64,000 nucleotides of DNA from contig PBIN01000004.1 of the NCBI GenBank assembly GCA_002720855.1, positions 1-64,000 of the forward strand. The letters are read 5' to 3'. The position numbers and the translations under genes are program-made. Positions within the stretch are counted from its first letter, which is position 1. Each line of letters starts with the position of its first letter. Below, piece by piece: positions 8,825 to 17,978 of the stretch. The notes under the pieces are model-generated. The model ran no database searches, was not told where the DNA came from, and was given only the letters and a program-made list of their open reading frames with translations. Source of the stretch: Rhodospirillaceae bacterium. GTDB lineage: Bacteria > Pseudomonadota > Alphaproteobacteria > MPNO01 > UBA2964.

Positions 8825-10048
8825 ATGTCTCCTGACAATCGTATTCTCATCGCTGGTGCCGGCCCCGTCGGCATGATCTCCGGCTATTACCTTGCCAATA
8901 AGGGTATTCCGGTAACTGTTTTTGATTCCTTGCCTCAAACAACGACAGATCACCGGGCATCTACCGTCCATCCTTCGACACTCGAAATGTTGTCGGAGTT
9001 AGGCATGACGGATGAAATGACAGAGAAAGGTTTAATTTCGGCCGTATTCCAATATCGTGACCGGTACGATGATCGAATTGTCGCCGAATTCGACTACGGA
9101 ATTATTTCCGATGAAACAAATTTTCCATATGCGCTGCAGGTCGAACAACACAAGGTCATAAATGTTGCCCGGGAACACGCTGAGCGATTGCCCGATTTCA
9201 GTTTGAAGCGCCCTTACGAAGTTGTCGGATTAGAACAGGACGATGATGGTGTCGCGCTATCCGTTAAAAACCCCGATGGGGAGATCGAAACCTATTCCGG
9301 GCGATACTTAATCGCGGCGGACGGCGGTCGAAGCGTCATTAGAAAGGCTCTCGATATTGAGTTTCCCGGCTTCACCTGGGGAGAACGCTTTGTAATTGCC
9401 ACAACCAAATTCGACTTCGGGAGTCCTGAGGCAGGCAATCATCGCTACCGAAATTATGTCGCCCATCCCGATCAATGGTGTGCGCTCATCAAGGTCGCAG
9501 GCGACGATATGACGGGATTGTGGCGAATTCTACTGCCAGCGTCAGGCGATGAATCCGACGAGTATGTCAAAAGCATCGACTGGGTACAGGATAAATTCGC
9601 TGAATGCCTGCCCTATGCGCCCCCGTACGAAGTCATTCATCGAAATTTGTACAACGTGCATCAGCGTGTTGCAGAAACATTCCATGTTGGCCGAGCGGTC
9701 CTTGCAGGCGATTCAGCACATGTAAACAACCCCCTTGGCGGTATGGGCATGAATGGCGGTATTCACGACGGGCTGAACATTGCCGAAAAACTCGTGCGAA
9801 TTTGGCGCGGTGAAGGCGATGATTCACTGCTGGCGCAATATGACCGCCAACGCCGAACCATGGCCAAAAAATATGTGCAGGCACAATCCATCCAAAACAA
9901 AGAGATTTTACAAGAAAGCGATATGGATGCGCGGCGCAAAAAACTCGATGCGCTTGGAGCAATTGCGGAGGACCGTGAAGCCTGCCACGAATACTTACTT
10001 AAATCGTCGCTCATCGCGATGGTTCGTGAAGCCAATAGCGTTCAATAG
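8825..10048 (+). CDS. FAD-dependent aromatic-ring-type monooxygenase
   Basis: This 407-residue flavoprotein of the PHBH/UbiH/TfdB group has the N-terminal dinucleotide fold (IAGAGPVGMISGYYLANKG, residues 7-25), the DGGRSVIRKAL motif near residue 167 and the second FAD motif AGDSAHVNNPLGGMGMNGG near residue 297. These enzymes hydroxylate aromatic or related substrates using NAD(P)H and oxygen. It lacks the C-terminal thioredoxin-like domain of the phenol hydroxylase group. It overlaps the convergent beta-helix gene by seven bases. The substrate is unknown. Confidence 0.87.
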   Translation: MSPDNRILIAGAGPVGMISGYYLANKGIPVTVFDSLPQTTTDHRASTVHPSTLEMLSELGMTDEMTEKGLISAVFQYRDRYDDRIVAEFDYGIISDETNFPYALQVEQHKVINVAREHAERLPDFSLKRPYEVVGLEQDDDGVALSVKNPDGEIETYSGRYLIAADGGRSVIRKALDIEFPGFTWGERFVIATTKFDFGSPEAGNHRYRNYVAHPDQWCALIKVAGDDMTGLWRILLPASGDESDEYVKSIDWVQDKFAECLPYAPPYEVIHRNLYNVHQRVAETFHVGRAVLAGDSAHVNNPLGGMGMNGGIHDGLNIAEKLVRIWRGEGDDSLLAQYDRQRRTMAKKYVQAQSIQNKEILQESDMDARRKKLDALGAIAEDREACHEYLLKSSLIAMVREANSVQ

Positions 10049-11412
10049 CGAATTCCAAATTTATCGAGGATCACATTGCGTACCGACTGGACATCGCAAC
10101 TTCCGGCGCTGTAATCGATTGCGCCGGAAAACACGACTTTTCCCCGCGGGCGGCCACAAAAATCTATTTTCACTTTACCGTAGTCATAGGGAACTGTCGG
10201 CGGTGCAAATCCTGGCCTGAGATTAAAATCACCAACCTCGGGTGCTGAAAAGCGCTCCGCTAAATCTTCATCGCCCCGTCCAACAGAACTCTTGGCAAGC
10301 CAGCCTGAAAAACTGTCGAGATATGTGCTCACAGTTTTGACATCTTCCAAATCGATCCAATTGCTATATTTCACGTGATAGTCGGAGATACGGACCTTGA
10401 GCCGCCGCGCGGCTACCGCGGCATAGGCTCCCAGCGCATAACCGGTTTGAATGTTGTCATCCGATTTTGCTTCGGCCCCTGATCTCAATGATACTGCACC
10501 CGAAAGAATGTTGTTTTGGATAGTGGCAAAACTGTCCTTATATCTTAGCAATGCCCCCCAGGCGCGGAACGACGTGTTGTGATAGATACCGATGTCGCGG
10601 GATCGGTTAATATAGATCGCCGGCGCATTGGGGCAGTTCACGATCACGTTGTTCCGCATTACACCTTTTCGGTGTTCCAATGGACAATCAGGACCGGTAC
10701 ACCGAAACGTGCCACCACCGCCAAAAGACAGACCCACTCGTTGGTGACCTTTGTGTTGCCACTCACACATCACGAGATTGCCTTCAAAGAGACCCCCTGT
10801 TCCGCCGCCTTTTAAAAAGGCGCCGTAGCTAATCTCGTTGCCGCCGTTCTTGGCAAAATCCGCGATAAAATTTTTGGTTATGCGCCAGTCGGAACCGCCA
10901 ACTACGTCTATCAACGTTACAGGCGCTGTCGTCTTACGGGGTGCTTCGTTGTAAAATGCATTTTGGGTAATGACCACTCTGTCCGGAGCGTCGTCCTCCT
11001 GTGGATTTCCTTTTACCGATGCATGAAATCCGACAATGTGATTGCCCCGCAAAACAATGTCGTCTCCGCGTCCAACAATGTGAAAAGCATGGTGCGCATC
11101 ACTTGACCCCCGTATATCGAGATTCTCAAACACCCAGAAAGGCGCATCGATTTTAAAAAGCTCTACGGCGCTGGATTTGATTTTCGTTCGCGCGGGAGAT
11201 CGTGCCGTTACGATAATTGGAGCCGCTTTAGTACCGGGTCTCGTAACACGCACCTTGTTTAAGTGATAAGTACCGGGTTGTAGCGTGATCTCGTCACCTG
11301 GCGTCGCCACTCTAATCGCCTGCAACAATTCTTTTGCATTGGTTACGCGAACTTCGCGAGCAGCACAGGGAAAAGCCGCTAGAACGGCGCAGAAGCACAA
11401 GATTAAACGCAT
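10042..11412 (-). CDS. secreted polysaccharide-lyase-6-like parallel beta-helix protein
   Basis: This 456-residue protein has a signal peptide (MRLILCFCAVLAAFPCAA) and then a right-handed parallel beta-helix. Repeated coils such as VFENLDIRG, IVLRGNHIVGFHAS, VVITQNAFYNEA and VMRNNVIVNC support this. The N-terminal pattern (ELLQAIRVATPGDEITLQPGTYHL) is typical of the chondroitinase-B/alginate-lyase family PL6. It probably acts on an acidic polysaccharide in the periplasm or outside the cell. No other polysaccharide-utilisation genes surround it, and I could not confirm the catalytic Lys/Arg pair by eye. Confidence 0.75.
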   Translation of the reverse strand: MRLILCFCAVLAAFPCAAREVRVTNAKELLQAIRVATPGDEITLQPGTYHLNKVRVTRPGTKAAPIIVTARSPARTKIKSSAVELFKIDAPFWVFENLDIRGSSDAHHAFHIVGRGDDIVLRGNHIVGFHASVKGNPQEDDAPDRVVITQNAFYNEAPRKTTAPVTLIDVVGGSDWRITKNFIADFAKNGGNEISYGAFLKGGGTGGLFEGNLVMCEWQHKGHQRVGLSFGGGGTFRCTGPDCPLEHRKGVMRNNVIVNCPNAPAIYINRSRDIGIYHNTSFRAWGALLRYKDSFATIQNNILSGAVSLRSGAEAKSDDNIQTGYALGAYAAVAARRLKVRISDYHVKYSNWIDLEDVKTVSTYLDSFSGWLAKSSVGRGDEDLAERFSAPEVGDFNLRPGFAPPTVPYDYGKVKIDFCGRPRGKVVFSGAIDYSAGSCDVQSVRNVILDKFGIRY

Positions 11413-11464
11413 GTGTTACTCAACGCACAAAACGGCTTGGACCGTCAATAGGGAATAAAACCTG

Positions 11465-12748
11465 TTAATGCGATCTCGCCAGCGGCGGCGTTTCAAGTGC
11501 ATTCTCTAATTTCTCTCTGCGCCTGTATGCCCATCCCCATAACAATATACAGATGAATGCACCGCCGGCGATTGGCCATTGTAGACCGGTATGATCGCCT
11601 ACCCAGCCCATTATAAACGACCCGAGAGAAGGACATCCGCGCGAAATAGCTCCATAGAGACTAACGACTCGGCCTCTCATTTGCTCGTCGACTGAGGCTT
11701 GTATCAACGTGTGTTCCCCGGTCCCGGCAACGGTCATTGTAAACCCGGCAATAAGGACAGACACAACGGCGACATAAAAGTTTGTTGAGATCGCAAAAAC
11801 GATCAGCACCACCGCCAAAATCAAAATATTCAAAAGAACGATACGGGTCAGCCCAACGACATTCCCACGTTGCGCCAACCAGAATCCACCGAGAACCGCT
11901 CCGACACCCACCGATGACACCAAGATTCCGAGCGCGTCGGCACCGAGCCCGAAAATGGTTTCAACAAAACCAGAAAACAAATCGATATAGGTTCTGCCGC
12001 AGACACCGACGACAAAAAGGATAATCATCAACGCACCGAGCCCGGTATGGGAGAATGTATAGCTAAAACCGGCGCGGATTTCCGAGGGTATACGACGCAG
12101 GGGCGCGTCGGAACGACTTATCCCTATTTGGACCAGATGGATTGAAAAGAGTGCCGCTGAAAACGCCAGGTTTCCAAAGCAGTTAAAGGCAAACACGATC
12201 GCCGCTCCAAGTATCCAGGCTTCATCGCCGGCGGCGGCGATAATACCGCCCGCGATCGAAGGTCCCGCCACACGTGCGACATTGAAAACCAGCGAGTTGA
12301 TGGCAACGGCGGAAGCAAGTGCATCGCGTTCAACCATATTGGGTACGATGACCAGCCGAACCGGATGGTTTATCGCAAGCACAAACCCCAACGACAACGC
12401 CAATGCAAAAACGATCTCAATCGTGACAATGTTCGTGAAACAGCAATAGGCGAGAACTGCGGCCTGTGCGGCGGAGAACAGCATTGCAAAACGCATCATG
12501 CCTAAACGATTAACGCGTTCGGTAATCGCTCCTGCAACCGGCGCAAGAAACACTGTTGGAAACAAATCTGCCATCGCAATGGCACCAAGCCAAAAGGCCG
12601 AACCGGTCAGTTTCCAGGTGAGCCACTGAAGAGCGATGCGATAAGCCCACATTCCAAAATGGGAGCAAATATTGCCTGCGGTGTAGATCCGGTAATTCCG
12701 GTTACTGAGCGCAAACAAGATAGCGTCAAAACGGCCGCCGAATGCCAT
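11465..12748 (-). CDS. MFS transporter, DHA3 (EntS-like) type
   Basis: This 427-residue inner-membrane protein has about twelve helices. The early segment (NYRIYTAGNICSHFGMWAYRIALQWLTWKLTGSAF) and GAITERVNRLGMM are typical of the DHA3 group, which includes EntS and macrolide efflux proteins. TGEHTLIQASVDEQMRGRVVSLYGAISRG in the second half is also a family hallmark. It is divergent from infA and lies just upstream (in its own direction) of the beta-helix gene, 52 bp apart, so the two may be co-transcribed. The substrate is unknown. Confidence 0.87.
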   Translation of the reverse strand: MAFGGRFDAILFALSNRNYRIYTAGNICSHFGMWAYRIALQWLTWKLTGSAFWLGAIAMADLFPTVFLAPVAGAITERVNRLGMMRFAMLFSAAQAAVLAYCCFTNIVTIEIVFALALSLGFVLAINHPVRLVIVPNMVERDALASAVAINSLVFNVARVAGPSIAGGIIAAAGDEAWILGAAIVFAFNCFGNLAFSAALFSIHLVQIGISRSDAPLRRIPSEIRAGFSYTFSHTGLGALMIILFVVGVCGRTYIDLFSGFVETIFGLGADALGILVSSVGVGAVLGGFWLAQRGNVVGLTRIVLLNILILAVVLIVFAISTNFYVAVVSVLIAGFTMTVAGTGEHTLIQASVDEQMRGRVVSLYGAISRGCPSLGSFIMGWVGDHTGLQWPIAGGAFICILLWGWAYRRREKLENALETPPLARSH

Positions 12749-12878
12749 TCAGTATCTCTCGTCAATTTTCATAAGAGCAATATGCTGAATCATACTCTTT
12801 GAGGTGTCTACTCCCAAGGCGACGAACAGGATCCTCGCGCATTCGTTTCTTCAAGAACGGAATTATCCGCGAAAACCC

Positions 12879-12907
12879 TTGACGAGAGCGCCATACGGGG
12901 CACTAAT
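12879..12907 (+). promoter_or_regulatory. predicted sigma-70-type promoter of infA
   Basis: TTGACG (12879-12884) is followed after 17 bases by ACTAAT (12902-12907), four of six matches to the -10 consensus. This would start transcription about 20-25 bases before the infA ATG at 12937. The prediction is by eye only. Confidence 0.5.
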
Positions 12908-12936
12908 GCGCCACCAGAAATCAAATTGTAGGAATT

Positions 12937-13155
12937 ATGGCGAAAGAAGAATTACTTGAGTTTTCCGGCACTGTGATGGAACGGCTGCCGAATGCGATGT
13001 TTAAGGTGAAATTAGAGAACGGTCACGAAGTGCTGGCTCATACAGCAGGCAAGATGCGCAAGTTCCGTATCAGGGTTCTCGAAGGCGATAAGGTAGATGT
13101 TGAAATGACACCTTATGACCTCACCAAAGCACGGATTATTTTCCGGCACAAATAA
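12937..13155 (+). CDS. infA: translation initiation factor IF-1
   Basis: This 72-residue OB-fold protein is of standard length: [22 protein letters not shown], then the [14 protein letters not shown] and [18 protein letters not shown] segments. It binds the 30S A site during initiation. It stands alone between a divergent MFS gene and a downstream MFS operon that starts 123 bp further on. Nothing in it is odd. Confidence 0.98.
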   Translation: MAKEELLEFSGTVMERLPNAMFKVKLENGHEVLAHTAGKMRKFRIRVLEGDKVDVEMTPYDLTKARIIFRHK

Positions 13156-13278
13156 ACCCTTTTTTAGGCGTGCTAATTTTACTGGTCCGCCTGTTCCCGT
13201 TTTTATAACGCGGGTATAGTCTTTAAGTCCAAGAGGGCCTGTCCTTATTTCTGGACATCCGAAAACCACCGGTGATTT

Positions 13279-14496
13279 ATGACGACGCGATCCTGGCGAA
13301 CCCCTGTTGTTATTCTTACCTGCGCAACTCTCATTCTGTTGCTTTCCTTCGGTGCACGCCAAACTTACGGGCTATATCTCGCCCCAATCTCGAAAATTCA
13401 GGGTTGGGAAATTGGCGTTTTCTCCTTCGCCATGGCCCTTCAGACCCTGATTTGGGGACTTTCGCAGCCATTCTGGGGTAATATTGCCGATCGTTATGGC
13501 GCCGGACGTGTCGTAAGCGCAGGCCTGATCCTGTATGCGGCCGGACTGTGGATGATGGCAGAATCCACTAGCCCACTGGGAATCACGCTTTCCACAGGAC
13601 TGGTCACTGGGCTCGGAATGAGCGCCACAAGCTTCCCAATCATTCTCGCTGTCGTCGGACGCAGCGTTTCAGAGAAGCGCCGCAGCATGTTCCTTGGAAT
13701 TGCCAGCGCCGGCGGCTCGTCAGGCATGGTAATTGTCGTTCCCTTCGCCCAGTACTTTATCTCCGACGCGGGCTATACCGCAGCAATGATCGTCTTAGCT
13801 GTCTTGATGATTGCCATTGTGCCGTTGACCGCGGCGGTTGCGGGCAAACCGCAGTCGCCCGAAGGCGCTAACGTCGTCAAACAGAATACCAAGGAGGCTA
13901 TCCGCGAAGCACTAGGTCACAAAGGCTACGTCCTATTGGTTACCGCTTTCTTTGTCTGTGGATTTCAAACGATGTTCGTCGGCGGACATTTGCCAAACTT
14001 TTTGGATAAGTCTGGCATTGACGCTGTGACGGCGTCCTGGGCTCTTTCCTTCATCGGCCTTTTTAACATATTCGGTTGTTTCGTCTGGGGGGCACTCGGC
14101 GGCCGCTACAGCAAAAAATACATGCTGGCGCTCCTCTATATCTTCCGCTCCATAACAATCATCATTTTTATCATGTTGCCGGTGACGGATACGAGCGCGC
14201 TGATTTTTGCTGCCTTCACCGGCCTGATGTTCCTTGGAACCGTTCCGCTGACCAGCGGGCTGGTTGCCCAAATATTCGGTACGCAATATATGGCAATGCT
14301 GTATGGCTTCGCGTTCACCAGCCACCAAGTTGGCAGCTTCCTCGGGATTTGGATGGGTGGTCTCGTGTTCGACCTCACCGGCAGTTACGATGTCATGTGG
14401 TGGAGCGCAATCATATTAGGTTTCATTGCCGCCATTATGCACTGGCCGATCGACGAGCGCCCTGTTGAACGCCCACAGGCAAGCGCCGTCAGCTAG
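13279..14496 (+). CDS. MFS transporter, OFA-like, tandem copy 1
   Basis: This 405-residue, twelve-helix permease begins MTTRSWRTPVVILTCATLIL. Helix 1 carries GARQTYGLYLAPIS, a form typical of the oxalate/formate-antiporter-like MFS group. The loop NIADRYGAGRVV matches the MFS motif between helices 2 and 3. It shares layout and many segments with the next two genes, for example the central loop before helix 7 (EALGHKGY) and the C-terminal HWPIDERPVERP. It is the first of a three-gene tandem, probably one operon. The substrate is unknown; a small carboxylate is plausible from the family. Confidence 0.88.
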   Translation: MTTRSWRTPVVILTCATLILLLSFGARQTYGLYLAPISKIQGWEIGVFSFAMALQTLIWGLSQPFWGNIADRYGAGRVVSAGLILYAAGLWMMAESTSPLGITLSTGLVTGLGMSATSFPIILAVVGRSVSEKRRSMFLGIASAGGSSGMVIVVPFAQYFISDAGYTAAMIVLAVLMIAIVPLTAAVAGKPQSPEGANVVKQNTKEAIREALGHKGYVLLVTAFFVCGFQTMFVGGHLPNFLDKSGIDAVTASWALSFIGLFNIFGCFVWGALGGRYSKKYMLALLYIFRSITIIIFIMLPVTDTSALIFAAFTGLMFLGTVPLTSGLVAQIFGTQYMAMLYGFAFTSHQVGSFLGIWMGGLVFDLTGSYDVMWWSAIILGFIAAIMHWPIDERPVERPQASAVS

Positions 14497-14517
14497 AAAT
14501 TTATTGAGTAGGTAAAA

Positions 14518-15735
14518 ATGTCCCGCGAAACCTGGAAAAGCCCGTATCTGGTTCTTATTCTTTGTACTCTTGTCATACTCATTTCGTATGGAACACGGCA
14601 GAGTTTTGGCCTCTTTCTCATACCTATTAGCGATGCAATAAGTCCGGGTCGGGTTGAACCTTTCTCATTCGCCGTCAGTTTGCAAACCCTTGTCGTTGGC
14701 CTCAGCGTTCCCTTCGTCTCTGCGATTGCGGATAAATGGCTTGGCCCGGTAAAAATGCTTGTTATCGGCGGAGCATTTTACGCATTGGGAATGTTTCTGC
14801 TCGCCAATTCGACATCTGAAATGCATTTGACACTAAGTGTTGGTGTCCTCAGCGGTTTAGCCGCAGCGGGTTGCGGACTCCCTATGCTTTTGTCTGTTGT
14901 CGGACGTGTTGCACCAGAAGAGAAACGCAGCCTTTGGCTCGGCGTCGTTTCCGCAGGTGGCACCGGCGGTCAAATGTTTTTGGTTCCGTTCAATGGCTAC
15001 TTGCTGTCCCGTATGGATTGGACGGACGCGATGCTTATATTGGCAGCGTTGATTTTCGCCATCGTCCCGATGTCTATGATCGCAGGCAAAGCGAGCGGCG
15101 ACGCGCTTGATCAGAAAAAAGATACTCAGACGCTCGGTCAGGCGCTCCAAGAGGCCCGCGGCCACAAAAGTTATATTTATTTGTGCCTCGGATTCTTTAC
15201 CTGCGGTTTCCAGGTCCAATTCGTTGTCACGCACTTGCCAAAATATTTGGATGACACCGGCACCGGTGTGACCATCGGTGCCCACGCAATTGCGCTGATC
15301 GGTTTAACCAATGTTATCGGTACAGCCATTGCCGGAAAGCTTGGCGGCACCTACAAAAAGAAGAATCTGTTAGCGGGACTATATATCGGGCGTTCTTTGG
15401 TCATGCTTGTGTTCTTTTTGGCGCCACTCAGCCAGATGTCTGTATACATTTTTGCTTCTTGCATCGGGTTTCTCTGGCTCGCGACTGTGCCACTGACGGC
15501 CGGTTTGGTTTCTGGATTCTTTGGTCCCCGTTATATGGCGACTCTTTATGCCATCGCGTTCCTTAGTCATCAGGTCGGTGGGTTTTTGAGCACTTGGATG
15601 GGCGGCATCATCAGAGATGCGACAGGGTCATATGATATGTGGTGGTGGGTCATTATTTGCGGTGGCGCAGTCGCTGCGCTCTTCCATCTGCCGATCAATG
15701 AGCGACCCGTAGAAAGACTCGCGCAACCCGCATAA
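14518..15735 (+). CDS. MFS transporter, OFA-like, tandem copy 2
   Basis: This 405-residue permease is paralogous to its neighbours. Helix 1 reads YGTRQSFGLFLIPIS, the inter-domain loop has EARGHKSYIYLC, and the end is HLPINERPVERL. It starts 21 bp after copy 1 with a purine-rich site (GAGTAGGT) before the ATG. The central loop contains the charged KKDTQTLGQA segment also seen in copy 3 (KKDTQSLGDA), so copies 2 and 3 look closer to each other than to copy 1. No substrate can be named. Confidence 0.88.
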   Translation: MSRETWKSPYLVLILCTLVILISYGTRQSFGLFLIPISDAISPGRVEPFSFAVSLQTLVVGLSVPFVSAIADKWLGPVKMLVIGGAFYALGMFLLANSTSEMHLTLSVGVLSGLAAAGCGLPMLLSVVGRVAPEEKRSLWLGVVSAGGTGGQMFLVPFNGYLLSRMDWTDAMLILAALIFAIVPMSMIAGKASGDALDQKKDTQTLGQALQEARGHKSYIYLCLGFFTCGFQVQFVVTHLPKYLDDTGTGVTIGAHAIALIGLTNVIGTAIAGKLGGTYKKKNLLAGLYIGRSLVMLVFFLAPLSQMSVYIFASCIGFLWLATVPLTAGLVSGFFGPRYMATLYAIAFLSHQVGGFLSTWMGGIIRDATGSYDMWWWVIICGGAVAALFHLPINERPVERLAQPA

Positions 15736-15765
15736 ACCGACAGACCAGTTTCCGGAGATACTTAA

Positions 15766-17019
15766 ATGTCCAAGGCGTTTTGGCGTAGCCCATACTTCGT
15801 CCTTATTTCAGCCGTCGGCATAATCCTGTTCGCATACGGCGGACGGCAAAGTCTCGGCATGTTCCTAAGACCCGTAACTGAGTCATTAAACTTTATGACG
15901 ACCGACGCCAATGGCGTCCTGGTTCGTGATTTTGAACCCATGTCGTTTGCAACCGCCATTCAGGTTCTAATTTATGGTTGTGCGGCACCCTTTGTTGGCG
16001 CGATTGCCGACCGTTGGGGACCGATTAAGGTGCTCGTCATCTCTGGTCTGATCTATGCATTTGGCCTGTTTATGATGTCACAGTCCACGACGCAGGCTGG
16101 ACTTGTTATCAGTATCGGTTTCCTGATGGGTATCGGTTCGAGCGGTATCGCACTCCCAATGTTACTATCGATCGTCGGGCGTGTTGCGCCAGAAGAGCGA
16201 CGCACATTTTGGCTTGCGGTTGTTGTGTCGGGGGGTACCGCAGGACAAATGCTCATTGTACCGTTCAGCAACTATATGATCGGGAAAGAAGGCTGGGTCT
16301 TCACTTGCATTGTACTCGCGGTGATGGCGCTGATGGTCGCACCACTTTCAATGTGCATTCGTCATGCGGCGAGTGCAACGCTAAACAAAAAGGATACCCA
16401 GAGTCTAGGTGACGCGATTAAGGAAGCAGGCGGACACCGTGGTTTTTGGCTTCTTGTAATGGGGTTCTATGTCTGCGGCTTTCAAGTGCAGTTTATTAAC
16501 AACCACCTCGAAAACTATCTTGACGGTACCATCGTTGGCGGTGCAATGGCCGCTACCGCAATCGCTTTGATCGGTCTGTTCAATATGTTTGGTACACAAA
16601 CGGCGGGCGTCATCGGCGACAAAATGAGGAAGAAATATATTTTAGCCCATCTCTATATGGCCCGCTCCGTCATCTTTCTCATTTTCTTTATCGTACCGGT
16701 CAGCAAGGTCTCGGTTATTATATTTGCCTGTTCCGTAGGATTTCTGTGGCTTGCGACCGTCCCCTTAACGTCTGGCATTGTCGCCCAGGTCTTTGGACCG
16801 CGGTATCTGGCCACGTTATATGGAGTCGTGTTCCTAAGCCACCAACTCGGTAGCTTCACAAGCGTCTGGCTCGGCGGAATTATCCGAACCCAGACAGGCA
16901 GCTATGATTACGCTTGGTACATGATCATTGTTGCAGGATTTGTTGCCGCACTGCTGCATTGGCCGATAGACGACAAACCGGTTGCCCGTCTTCAAGCAGA
17001 GAAAGAAGCCGCCACTTAA
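15766..17019 (+). CDS. MFS transporter, OFA-like, tandem copy 3
   Basis: This 417-residue permease begins MSKAFWRSPYFVLISAVGII. Helix 1 contains YGGRQSLGMFLRPVT. It differs from copies 1 and 2 by an insertion after helix 1 (about residues 43-55, with MTTDANGVLVRDFEPM), in the extracytoplasmic loop. The rest, including the KKDTQSLGDAIKEAGGHRG loop and HWPIDDKPVARL end, follows its neighbours. It starts 30 bp after copy 2 and overlaps the convergent nfu gene by four bases. The substrate is unknown. Confidence 0.88.
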   Translation: MSKAFWRSPYFVLISAVGIILFAYGGRQSLGMFLRPVTESLNFMTTDANGVLVRDFEPMSFATAIQVLIYGCAAPFVGAIADRWGPIKVLVISGLIYAFGLFMMSQSTTQAGLVISIGFLMGIGSSGIALPMLLSIVGRVAPEERRTFWLAVVVSGGTAGQMLIVPFSNYMIGKEGWVFTCIVLAVMALMVAPLSMCIRHAASATLNKKDTQSLGDAIKEAGGHRGFWLLVMGFYVCGFQVQFINNHLENYLDGTIVGGAMAATAIALIGLFNMFGTQTAGVIGDKMRKKYILAHLYMARSVIFLIFFIVPVSKVSVIIFACSVGFLWLATVPLTSGIVAQVFGPRYLATLYGVVFLSHQLGSFTSVWLGGIIRTQTGSYDYAWYMIIVAGFVAALLHWPIDDKPVARLQAEKEAAT

Positions 17020-17855
17020 GCCTGATAGTATGGGTTGGTACCACCCGCGTGGTCTGTCACATCCAGCACTTCCCGAATGGTGGGAACCACTTTCTGAATT
17101 TCAACAGCGACGCCCTCTTTCAACGTGACGTTTGCCATGCCGCAACCCTGACAACCACCTTCCATACGGATATAGGCACGCGCACCGTCAACATCGATCA
17201 GGGAGATATGTCCACCATGTCCGGCAACGGAGGGGTTTATTCTGGTCTCAAGTATTTCCTGAATAGCTTTCGCCTCATCAGTATCCATGCCAGGCTTTGG
17301 CAAAGCGTCGCGCCAGTCCGAAACGCGCGTAACTTCAGGAATATAGTGCCGCAGCATGTTTTCGACGCCGCTTTGTAACGCCGCTGCACCGCCGCTATAT
17401 TCGATATAGACGACACCTTCGCTATATCCACGCAATTTTATATCGCCACCGCCTTGAGTTGCTGCGGGCCTAATCCGGGTTTCGATCAGTTCATTGATTT
17501 CACTGACAATTGGATCGCTATCATCAAGCTCCAAATCATCTTCCGACGCGTCATTGACCGCCTCAGACTTTTGCTCCACTACGGCATCGCCGGTCAGAAA
17601 GTGATCCATAATTGCGCCGAGAACGGCCGGTTTTAACTGAAGCCATTCAACCGCACCCGATTTCGTAACGGTGACATAATCGGCACCAAACTCCAGTGCT
17701 TCGACCTCCGCGACGCCAAAAAGGCGTCTGGCGAGTGGGGAATTCCCCGTCTCGCCGGATTTATCAAATGAAATAGTGCCCGATGTGTATACATCCTGAC
17801 CGGGCAGAAATTTCATGGTGTTGGCATTTTCTGTTGCTTCAGTCTGAATAAACAT
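17016..17855 (-). CDS. Nfu-type iron-sulfur cluster carrier with two NifU domains, first lacking its cysteines
   Basis: This 279-residue protein has an Nfu N-terminal domain (about residues 1-90, beginning MFIQTEATENANTMKFLPG) and two NifU C-terminal domains. The first (about 113-178) aligns with the usual alphaproteobacterial domain, including ETRIRPAATQGGGDI and GVENMLRHYIPEV. The stretch that should hold CxxC has shrunk to YSGGAAALQSG and has no cysteine. The second (about 195-279) carries C235-Q-G-C238 and the end DVTDHAGGTNPYY, resembling another NifU/NfuA subfamily. Alphaproteobacterial Nfu is normally near 190 residues. Cluster transfer is presumably done by the second domain. Confidence 0.9.
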   Translation of the reverse strand: MFIQTEATENANTMKFLPGQDVYTSGTISFDKSGETGNSPLARRLFGVAEVEALEFGADYVTVTKSGAVEWLQLKPAVLGAIMDHFLTGDAVVEQKSEAVNDASEDDLELDDSDPIVSEINELIETRIRPAATQGGGDIKLRGYSEGVVYIEYSGGAAALQSGVENMLRHYIPEVTRVSDWRDALPKPGMDTDEAKAIQEILETRINPSVAGHGGHISLIDVDGARAYIRMEGGCQGCGMANVTLKEGVAVEIQKVVPTIREVLDVTDHAGGTNPYYQA

Positions 17856-17920
17856 AGTGAAGAGTCACTCTTGGTTTCGATGGTATATTCAATGTTATAA
17901 GGATTCTCAAAAAGTCAAAC

Positions 17921-17954
17921 AAAAGCCGCGACCAAACAATCAGCCGCGGCTTTT
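17921..17954 (-). terminator. Rho-independent terminator downstream of mlaA
   Basis: AAAAGCCGCG (17921-17930) pairs with CGCGGCTTTT (17945-17954) around a 14-base loop. On the minus strand the stem is followed by T-rich sequence (TTTGACTTTTTGAG). It lies 25 bp after the mlaA stop and before the nfu gene. The symmetric A/T flanks could also allow action in the other direction. Confidence 0.7.
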
Positions 17955-17978
17955 TAAGGCTCTACTCATGGTATAAGC

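Noticed and set aside
13156-13278. possible terminator (CCCG...CGGG) after infA
   Set aside because: The stem is only about four base pairs and has no T-run after it on the plus strand.
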